From contig WJKG01000369.1 of assembly GCA_014729205.1 (NCBI GenBank), forward strand, positions 1 to 5,702: a stretch of 5,702 nucleotides of DNA, in the 5' to 3' direction. The notes beneath the pieces are model-generated. The model was given only the letters and a program-made list of their open reading frames with translations. It did no database searches and had not been told where the DNA came from. The translations under genes were made by a program, and so were the position numbers. Every line of letters starts with the position of its first letter. The first letter of the stretch is position 1. Shown here in pieces: positions 1 through 4,702 of the stretch. Origin of the DNA: a candidate division GN15 bacterium (lineage in GTDB: Bacteria > Zixibacteria > MSB-5A5 > GN15 > FEB-12).

Positions 1-2892
1 CTGCCGGGTGACTATGCCAGTGACGATGAGGATCTGGCCGGTATTACCTTTACGACGCTGAATACGGCGACGATTCCGGCCGCCGTGACTGGCTTCGAAC
101 TGAACTACGTGGGTACGAAGAAGTTTGACTTCGACGACACCCAGGTCAAGTTCAAGTGGGCCCCGGTTTCCGGTGCTGACTACTACGAAGTCTATGCCAA
201 GAATAACAAGGGCGCGACCAACTTCGTGAAAGTTGATACCGTCAATCATGCCGACCACCTGACCAGCCAGGTCACCACGGTCGACTTCACCGATACTCTG
301 GCCGCCAGCGATGGCTATCCCGTGCTGAAGACCTTCGACATCTATGCTGATGACAAGAAGGACAACGGCACCGACCGCCTCTTCACGCCGTTCACCGATG
401 GTGCTCAGGTTACCTTCAAGGTGCGTGCGGTCAACTCCGCCGGCGCCGGCGACTGGTCCAGCACGATCACCGTGATGGACGAGACCAAGCCGACTCCGGG
501 TGTTACCACCACGGTTCCGACCGATCCGGGTGGCGGTAACTACTACGACACGACCATGAACACGGTCTACCTGACCGACGGTACACTGGCCGCCGGTGAT
601 GCCTGTCAGGGTCAGGACATCTCGGCCGACGCTTCGGGCTCCGACACCGCTTACACTGTCCGTGTCTGGTTCGACCGGATGGAGTATCTGGAAGACAACG
701 TGAGTTTCGCCTTCAGCGAAGCCGGTGGTGACCCGAGCTATGTCCTTCCGACAAATAGTGCCGAATGGAAGTGGGTCGACGCCTCGACTCGCGACGGCTA
801 CGCTGAGATCACGATTCCGGCTGGCAGCATGGGTGCTGTGGACTCGATGGCTGTTACCTTTACCGATAACTCCGGTAATGATACCACCATCTACCACCAG
901 CTCCTGCCGGTGCTGAACTTCACCGCTCCGGTTGATACCACGAGCACTTTCCATGCCAAGAAGGGTGCCGCTAACGATTTCACGGTTACGTGGACGACCA
1001 CCAATCATGACTTCAATGACGGCAACCAGCTCTCTGGTGCTACCAACCTGGATCTGTTCTGGTCCGTCGATGGCGGTACCACCTGGCACGATACCTTGAC
1101 GGATAACACCGACCTGTCCAGCTGGACTACCTTCGGTGCCGCTACCAAGGTGCTTGAGATGGCCGCCGATAATGATACCATCCGTACCGCTACGGCGAAA
1201 CTCGGTTTCAAGAAGAACGGTTGCGATGATTGCTTCCGTTATGTCACCGACAACTTCGTCTGGGGCGGTCTGAAGTGGACCATTTCCTCGACAGACTCCA
1301 CCGCTATTGTCAGCGATGACTCGACCTACTACGATGCCGGTGGTTTCGATTCCTCCACTGTACCGCTCACCTTCGAGGTGATTGGTCTGGATTCCGTGAT
1401 CGTCCAGCTCGATGATGGTACTGGTCTGGCCTACTCCGATACGGTTCGTATCGCTGATTGGACGGTCCTGGATACTATCACTGTCAACTGGACCCCGGAG
1501 ATCTCGCCGAACGCCGAGGCTGGCTATACCGCGACGATGGCTCTTCAGCACTATGCTGATGCAGCGGTTGCTCAGGACTATGAGCCGCGCGAAGCCCTGC
1601 CGTGGACATTCGACGTGGAGCACGACTACATGAAGATCACCAACCCGGATGCCGAGAACGTCTCCGGTGGTGAAGCCTTCAGTGCCGGTACCGGTATTGT
1701 CTGGACCTACGTTGGCCCGGATGCTGCTAAGGCCGTGCTGCACTACATCCCGGATGGTACCGATGCTAACAGTGCCAACTGGGCTGATACTACTCAAATT
1801 GATACCGTAACGCTGTCTGATGGTAACTATGACACCTGGACCCCGCCGGCGAACGCCCCGAGCAACAACAAGGCTCGTATCCTGGCGATTGACATGAATG
1901 GCGACTCGGCTCACGCCTCCCCGCTGTTCACCGTCTCCGGTGTTACCATTACCACGCCGGCTGCTGATATTCTCCGCGGTGATGCTACCAATATCGTGAT
2001 CAGCGAGGTTGGTGGTGCTGGCCTCAACGGCGCCGTCTATTACTCCTGTGACAACTTCAGCAGTGACTCTGTTGAGGTTGATGACGACGCTGGTGGTGGC
2101 AGCCCGTGGGACTGGAGCACAGCTATTCAGACGACCGATGCAACGGTCTGTGAGCCCTGTGACACCGCCAAGCTGCGTATCTGGGGTTCGACCGACACCA
2201 AGACGTATGCCACAACCGATGCCTTCGCCTATGAGGGTTACGTTGTGACTGCTCCGGATTCGTCCAACGCCGATCTGTTCATCGATAGCTCGGTGACGAT
2301 CACCTGGACGACCGTCGGTGATGCTGCCCACGATGCGTTGAATGTTGACCTGTACTACACGCAGAACGGTGGTCCGTTCGATCCGCTGGATGGCGGTGAC
2401 TGGACCGCGATCACGACCAATATTCCGAATAACGGCTCCTTCACCTATTCGATCTCGAATAACCAGGCCTGGTATTCGAATACGGTCCGTTTTGCCGTGG
2501 CTGCCACCGGTGAGGCCAACAACCTCTGTGCCGGTGACACGCTCGAAGTCGTCTCCATCAAGATCACCAAGCCGGTTGCCGGAGCCGCCTCAGGTTACGA
2601 CAACAACGGTGCGCATGATATTGAGTGGAGCCTGTACGGCAAGCACTACGACTGGAGTGCCGTCAACCTGATCTTCGAGTTCTCGCAGAACAGCGGTGCG
2701 ACTTGGGCTCAGGTGGCTGGTGCGGCGTCTGTTGACGCTGACCTCGGTACCTTCAGCTGGGATCTCAGTGCGCAGACCGACGTTGGTGGTGGTGGCCCGC
2801 CGGTTACCGCCGGTAACACCTACCAGCTGCGTGTGCGTAACACTGGCGGTACGACCTGGTACTACTCACCGATCTTCGAGGTTGTTGAGTAA
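1..2892 (+). CDS. Large secreted or surface protein with FN3-like and repeated Ig-like domains (5' end missing)
   Basis: The reading frame is open from the first base to a TAA stop, giving 963 visible residues; the true start and any signal peptide lie upstream. Visible residues about 29-170 resemble a fibronectin type III fold (a W-x-P-V-S-G-A strand, then an F-K-V-R-A-V-N-S-A-G strand). About 170-300 form another beta-rich domain. From about residue 304 to the end come roughly six Ig-like modules. The last four start with similar strands (KITNP, VTITTP, VVTAP, KITKP) and end with F-x-V type strands, as in Kre9/Knh1-type Ig-like domains. The protein is rich in Asp, Thr and Gly, poor in Lys and Arg, and has seven visible Cys, including two CxxC motifs. 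No LPxTG, PEP-CTERM, type IX sorting domain or C-terminal membrane helix is seen. Such proteins usually act outside the cell in adhesion, surface layers or binding, but no specific function can be given. Codon use is strongly biased (CTG, CGT/CGC, GGT, ACC, AAG), suggesting high expression. Confidence 0.88.
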   Translation: MPGDYASDDEDLAGITFTTLNTATIPAAVTGFELNYVGTKKFDFDDTQVKFKWAPVSGADYYEVYAKNNKGATNFVKVDTVNHADHLTSQVTTVDFTDTLAASDGYPVLKTFDIYADDKKDNGTDRLFTPFTDGAQVTFKVRAVNSAGAGDWSSTITVMDETKPTPGVTTTVPTDPGGGNYYDTTMNTVYLTDGTLAAGDACQGQDISADASGSDTAYTVRVWFDRMEYLEDNVSFAFSEAGGDPSYVLPTNSAEWKWVDASTRDGYAEITIPAGSMGAVDSMAVTFTDNSGNDTTIYHQLLPVLNFTAPVDTTSTFHAKKGAANDFTVTWTTTNHDFNDGNQLSGATNLDLFWSVDGGTTWHDTLTDNTDLSSWTTFGAATKVLEMAADNDTIRTATAKLGFKKNGCDDCFRYVTDNFVWGGLKWTISSTDSTAIVSDDSTYYDAGGFDSSTVPLTFEVIGLDSVIVQLDDGTGLAYSDTVRIADWTVLDTITVNWTPEISPNAEAGYTATMALQHYADAAVAQDYEPREALPWTFDVEHDYMKITNPDAENVSGGEAFSAGTGIVWTYVGPDAAKAVLHYIPDGTDANSANWADTTQIDTVTLSDGNYDTWTPPANAPSNNKARILAIDMNGDSAHASPLFTVSGVTITTPAADILRGDATNIVISEVGGAGLNGAVYYSCDNFSSDSVEVDDDAGGGSPWDWSTAIQTTDATVCEPCDTAKLRIWGSTDTKTYATTDAFAYEGYVVTAPDSSNADLFIDSSVTITWTTVGDAAHDALNVDLYYTQNGGPFDPLDGGDWTAITTNIPNNGSFTYSISNNQAWYSNTVRFAVAATGEANNLCAGDTLEVVSIKITKPVAGAASGYDNNGAHDIEWSLYGKHYDWSAVNLIFEFSQNSGATWAQVAGAASVDADLGTFSWDLSAQTDVGGGGPPVTAGNTYQLRVRNTGGTTWYYSPIFEVVE
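1627..2889 (+). repeat. Four consecutive Ig-like protein modules encoded in tandem
   Basis: Within the surface-protein gene I place module boundaries at about 1627-1941, 1942-2241, 2242-2556 and 2557-2889, or 100-111 residues each. Each opens with a hydrophobic strand ending in a Pro (ITNP, ITTP, VTAP, ITKP). Most then have a strand of the type I-x-W before the middle of the module. Modules one, three and four end with a F-x-V-type strand. The pattern is seen at protein level; the DNA copies have diverged and are not near-identical. Two earlier, less regular modules probably lie at about 910-1269 and 1270-1626. Boundaries are by eye and may be off by several residues. Confidence 0.6.
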
Positions 2893-2912
2893 CCCAACCA
2901 GAAACGTACTAC

Positions 2913-2929
2913 TGATCTGATATAGATCA
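2913..2929. other. Short dyad between the stop codon and the terminator
   Basis: TGATCT (2913-2918) and AGATCA (2924-2929) form a 6-bp inverted repeat around a 5-nt spacer, just after the surface-protein stop codon and before the strong terminator. It may be a minor 3'-UTR hairpin or chance; nothing else supports a function. Confidence 0.25.
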
Positions 2930-2933
2930 TCCC

Positions 2934-2970
2934 AACCGGGGATCGGGAAACCGATCCCCGGTTTCTTTTT
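2934..2970 (+). terminator. Rho-independent terminator of the surface-protein gene
   Basis: A perfect 13-bp GC-rich stem is formed by 2934-2946 (starting AACCGGGG) and 2951-2963, closed by a GAAA tetraloop at 2947-2950 and followed by a T-rich tract (TCTTTTT, 2964-2970). It lies 42 bases after the TAA stop. GNRA tetraloops are unusually stable, so this should terminate efficiently. The T tract sits on the plus-strand side only, so it acts on the upstream gene. Confidence 0.93.
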
Positions 2971-3045
2971 ATCGGTGCCCCACCCCTCCGGAGTGGTTTC
3001 TTTCTTCGCTCTCGTGATTGTGGGCGGCTGTCGAATCTCCCGTAG

Positions 3046-3070
3046 GGCAGAATGCCGAAGGCGTTCTGCC
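3046..3070. repeat. GGCAGAA...TTCTGCC hairpin element (copy C)
   Basis: Arms GGCAGAATGCC (3046-3056) and GGCGTTCTGCC (3060-3070) pair over 11 positions, with one G-U wobble, around a GAA loop. The right arm and flank AAGGCGTTCTGCCAT (3058-3072) recurs exactly at 3355-3369 in dispersed repeat copy A, so this is a repeat-family member rather than a chance hairpin. No T tract follows on either strand, so it does not look like an intrinsic terminator. Confidence 0.65.
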
Positions 3071-3092
3071 ATCATCACTGTCCCCCACCCGA

Positions 3093-3166
3093 GTCATCGC
3101 GAGAAGCATTGCGAAGCTCCATTCGTCATCGCGAGGAGCGTGGCGAAGCAGCGACGTGGCGATCTC
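3093..3166 (+). repeat. Two tandem GTCATCGCGAG-type interspersed repeat units
   Basis: A short unit starts at 3093 (GTCATCGCGAGAAGCATTGC) and a longer one at 3125 (GTCATCGCGAGGAGCGTGGC), running through a GCGATCTC end at about 3159-3166. They match the general form GTCATTGCGAGGAGC...GCAATCTC, which I know as a common short intergenic repeat in many environmental bacteria. Such elements do not encode protein; roles in mRNA 3' ends or as substrates for REP-type transposases are proposed for similar repeats. No transposase is present here. Confidence 0.7.
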
Positions 3167-3215
3167 AAGAAAGGACGAGAAGGCTCGAGTGTCCGGTTTA
3201 CTACCAACGTGCCTT

Positions 3216-3265
3216 GAGATTGCTTCGTCCCTGCGCGCGACAGGCGGGGCGGTCCTCGCAATGAC
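3216..3265 (-). repeat. Inverted copy of the GTCATCGCGAG-type repeat
   Basis: The sequence from GAGATTGCTTCGTCC (from 3216) to CCTCGCAATGAC (ending 3265) is the reverse-strand version of the units at 3093-3166. The extended ends CTCAAG (3164-3169) and CTTGAG (from 3213) also pair. The 3125-3169 and 3213-3265 arms can thus form a long imperfect stem with a loop of about 43 nt. This paired head-to-head form resembles bacterial interspersed mosaic elements or small non-autonomous palindromic elements. Confidence 0.65.
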
Positions 3266-3294
3266 TTGATTGCGTGCAGCAGTCAAATCTCTCG

Positions 3295-3311
3295 TGGGGC
3301 CGGGTGCCCCA
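3295..3311. other. Small GC-rich hairpin
   Basis: TGGGGC (3295-3300) and GCCCCA (3306-3311) form a perfect 6-bp stem around a CGGGT loop. It lies between the GTCATCGCGAG-type repeats and repeat copy A. There is no T tract directly after it, so I do not call a terminator. It may be part of the same mosaic of intergenic elements. Confidence 0.35.
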
Positions 3312-3350
3312 ATTGGAAGTAATGGAATCTGTTTCCTTTTGGGGAAGGAG

Positions 3351-3419
3351 ACCAAAGGCGTTCTGCCATTTTGAGATTCACTGCTCAACCATGAAGAAAG
3401 CAGAACTCCGGAGACTACA
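3351..3419 (+). repeat. Dispersed repeat, copy A (upstream of the methyltransferase)
   Basis: Bases 3361-3406 match 4606-4651 at 40 of 46 positions without gaps, and the similarity extends left (ACCAAAGGC versus ACCAGAGGC) and right to GACTACA. Within copy A, GTTCTGC (3360-3366) pairs with GCAGAAC (3400-3406), and TTGAG (3371-3375) with CTCAA (3384-3388), giving a nested stem. Relative to copy B it lacks the internal hairpin block of roughly 20-25 bases after GCAGAAC and carries the palindrome CTCCGGAG (3406-3413) at that point. Confidence 0.7.
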
Positions 3420-3447
3420 AACAGCTGGGTCACCTGGAGGAACATCG

Positions 3448-3651
3448 ATGCCATGGGGCCACGATGGGGATCTGCGAAGTTGTTCAGACTCCAACTTGAC
3501 GACAGACCACAAAAGCGCCATTATGCACCGAATGAGTGCGGCGTCGGAAGTCAGGCTTATGGCGATGCACTTCAGCAAGCAAGCGCACATTGTCATGAGA
3601 AAGAGAGTTCCAAAATGGACGTCCGTCCCGATCTTGCTATCAAGCGTATGA
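3448..3651 (+). CDS. Doubtful small ORF (67 aa) overlapping the methyltransferase start
   Basis: An ATG at 3448 lies 7 bases after a perfect GGAGG (3436-3440), the best Shine-Dalgarno match in the region. The frame ends with TGA at 3649-3651, overlapping an in-frame methyltransferase ATG at 3648 (ATGA). Third codon positions are about 60% G or C by hand count, higher than the methyltransferase frame over the same stretch. The product is Met-rich and mildly basic towards its end, with no domain I recognise and no signal peptide. It could be a leader peptide that couples translation, the remnant of a decayed gene, or chance. Confidence 0.25.
   Translation: MPWGHDGDLRSCSDSNLTTDHKSAIMHRMSAASEVRLMAMHFSKQAHIVMRKRVPKWTSVPILLSSV
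3496..3524 (+). promoter_or_regulatory. Possible sigma-70-type promoter for the methyltransferase
   Basis: TTGACG (3496-3501, 5 of 6 to the -35 consensus) and CATTAT (3519-3524, 4 of 6 to the -10 consensus) are separated by exactly 17 bases. Transcription would start near 3531, about 85 bases before the chosen start. The strong terminator at 2934-2970 means this gene needs its own promoter. If this promoter is real, the small ORF starting at 3448 would not be wholly transcribed from it. Confidence 0.35.
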
Positions 3652-4445
3652 AAGCGGCATTTATAAGAAAGCTGATTGGACCGCGTGTCCAGGCGCTTGT
3701 GGTACAGTCCGAATCCGGCCCGTTTGCGATCGATCCCGAGGACGAATATGGCGTCGGTAGAAAGCTCCGAAAGAACGGGCGTTACGGCGTCAAAGAAGTG
3801 GATCGCCTGCGCCCGCTGCTAACCCCGGAGTCCTGTGTCCTGTTCGTCGGTGCGCACATTGGCACCCTGGCAATACCAACTGCCTGCTTGTGTCGTCACG
3901 TGATAGCGGTTGAAGCGAATCCGTCGTCACATGCATTGCTTGAAATGAACGTCTTGCTGAATCAGCGTACAAACTGCCGTACGGAAAACGTTGCCGCCTG
4001 CGATGAGGACGGGTGGATTGAGTTTCTCGTAAACCGAGTGAACTCGGGTGGATCCAAGCGTGTACCGAAAGCCCGCCAGTATAGATACTATTACGACAAT
4101 CCGAAGACTATTCGTGTACCGTCGGCTCGCCTCGACCGATTGTTTGAGGGGCAGGATATTGATGTCATTGTCATGGACATCGAAGGCTCCGAGTATCACG
4201 CGCTAAAGGGCATGCAAACCATCCTATCTCGCTGTCGTGCTTTGGTGGTCGAGTTTGTACCACATCATCTCAAGTATGTTGCCGGGATCACCGTCGAGCA
4301 GTTCCTTGCGGTGATAACTCCACACTTCAGCACCATGACGATACCTTCGAAAGGCGTCACGGTTGGCGCTTCCGAATTCGAGCGAAACCTCACGGTCATG
4401 TATGAGCAGGACGAAGAGGACGGAGATATCCTCTTTCAGAAGTAG
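3615..4445 (+). CDS. FkbM-family SAM-dependent methyltransferase
   Basis: This complete 276-residue protein has the Rossmann methyltransferase layout of the FkbM family, which O-methylates sugars, glycans or small molecules; the substrate here is unknown. A lead-in segment (about 35-69) precedes motif I VLFVGAHIG (75-83), the strand VIAVEANP (96-103) whose acidic residue normally binds the SAM ribose, and the family signature VIVMDIEGSEYHALKG (about 184-199). Length is normal for the family, and no signal peptide or membrane helix is seen, so it should be cytoplasmic. I chose ATG 3615 because the purine-rich GAGAAAGAGAG (3597-3607) lies 7 bases upstream. ATG 3453 would add 54 unconserved-looking residues, and ATG 3648 is an alternative if translation is coupled to the small ORF. 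Motif I lacks the usual acidic residue before V-G-A. Unlike the surface gene it uses AGA Arg codons. It stands alone between two copies of one repeat. Confidence 0.88.
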   Translation: MDVRPDLAIKRMKAAFIRKLIGPRVQALVVQSESGPFAIDPEDEYGVGRKLRKNGRYGVKEVDRLRPLLTPESCVLFVGAHIGTLAIPTACLCRHVIAVEANPSSHALLEMNVLLNQRTNCRTENVAACDEDGWIEFLVNRVNSGGSKRVPKARQYRYYYDNPKTIRVPSARLDRLFEGQDIDVIVMDIEGSEYHALKGMQTILSRCRALVVEFVPHHLKYVAGITVEQFLAVITPHFSTMTIPSKGVTVGASEFERNLTVMYEQDEEDGDILFQK

Positions 4446-4595
4446 TGTCTTGGAACCTGCGGATTGCGCTGGCGTCTTGTGTCGGGGAGGAGGCCAACTG
4501 CCATTTGCCATTCTCACCGCTTTGTATCGTGCTTTGTAATTGGCAGGTCCCCGTCCTGGCCCTGCCGTGCATCTGGTTCGGGATTAGGGCTTAGT

Positions 4596-4686
4596 ACCAG
4601 AGGCTTTCTGCCATTGTGAGATTTGCTGCTCAACAATGAAGAGCGCAGAACCCTGTCTTCAGGGTTCTGCGCTACAGAGGACTACA
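4596..4686 (+). repeat. Dispersed repeat, copy B (downstream of the methyltransferase)
   Basis: This is the second copy of the element at 3351-3419, in the same orientation: ACCAGAGGC, then 4606-4651 matching copy A at 40 of 46 positions, then GACTACA at 4680-4686. Unlike copy A it contains a perfect 14-bp hairpin block (4642-4673) before that end. Its GCAGAA (4645-4650) can pair with TTCTGC upstream (4606-4611) or downstream (4665-4670). The two copies bracket the methyltransferase gene as direct repeats about 1.2 kb apart. Confidence 0.7.
4642..4673. terminator. Perfect 14-bp hairpin between converging genes, possible bidirectional terminator
   Basis: AGCGCAGAACCCTG (4642-4655) pairs perfectly with 4660-4673 around a TCTT loop. 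It lies 196 bases after the methyltransferase stop and about 30 bases past the DUF4340 stop on the other strand, where a shared terminator would be expected. No proper T run follows on either strand (the minus strand continues CTTCATTGTTG), so intrinsic termination may be weak. It could instead protect mRNA 3' ends. It is also the variable block of repeat copy B. Confidence 0.45.
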
Positions 4687-4702
4687 TCTTGTCAATCAGC
4701 GG

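Larger units (their letters stand above)
2971..3614. other. Repeat-rich intergenic region with no convincing large gene
   Basis: Between the terminator and the methyltransferase start I see no recognisable protein-coding gene. Reading frames exist on both strands, but over most of the stretch they only translate repeats. The contents in order are a GCAGAA/TTCTGC hairpin (3046-3070), tandem and inverted GTCATCGCGAG-type repeats (3093-3265), a small GC hairpin (3295-3311), dispersed repeat copy A (3351-3419), a doubtful small ORF (3448-3651) and a possible promoter (3496-3524). This looks like a landing zone for non-coding repeats between independent transcription units. Confidence 0.7.

Noticed and set aside
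725..916. Short frames overlapping the surface-protein gene, on either strand
   Set aside because: These are shadow frames of a long, clearly coding frame with strong codon bias; their peptides are low-complexity Arg/Ser/Pro-rich.
3093..3265. CRISPR array
   Set aside because: There are only two direct units and one inverted unit, with unequal lengths and no regular spacers, so this is an interspersed palindromic repeat and not a CRISPR.
2975..3269. Several overlapping 70-83 codon plus-strand frames
   Set aside because: They overlap one another in different frames and consist of translated repeats; none shows a coding pattern.
2986..3413. CTCCGGAG palindrome occurring at 2986-2993 and 3406-3413
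   Set aside because: Two copies of an 8-base palindrome in GC-rich DNA can occur by chance, and the surrounding sequences do not match.
3274..3447. Upstream extension of the small ORF back to a GTG at 3274
   Set aside because: This part translates dispersed repeat copy A and has no good ribosome site. Only the part from 3448, after GGAGG, is worth mentioning.
2969..3454. A 161-codon minus-strand frame opposite the intergenic region
   Set aside because: It reads through the GTCATCGCGAG repeats in both orientations and through repeat copy A. The resulting peptide is the typical spurious translation of such repeats, with no domain and no ribosome site that I can see.
3453..3614. N-terminal extension of the methyltransferase from ATG 3453
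   Set aside because: The extra 54 residues do not resemble FkbM proteins, third-position GC is low (about 44% by hand count), and the GGAGG is 12 bases away, which is too far for a good start.
4446..4595. Possible gene or RNA between the methyltransferase stop and repeat copy B
   Set aside because: I find no recognisable ORF, tRNA cloverleaf or strong hairpin here; an opposing frame at 4224-4517 only shadows the methyltransferase.
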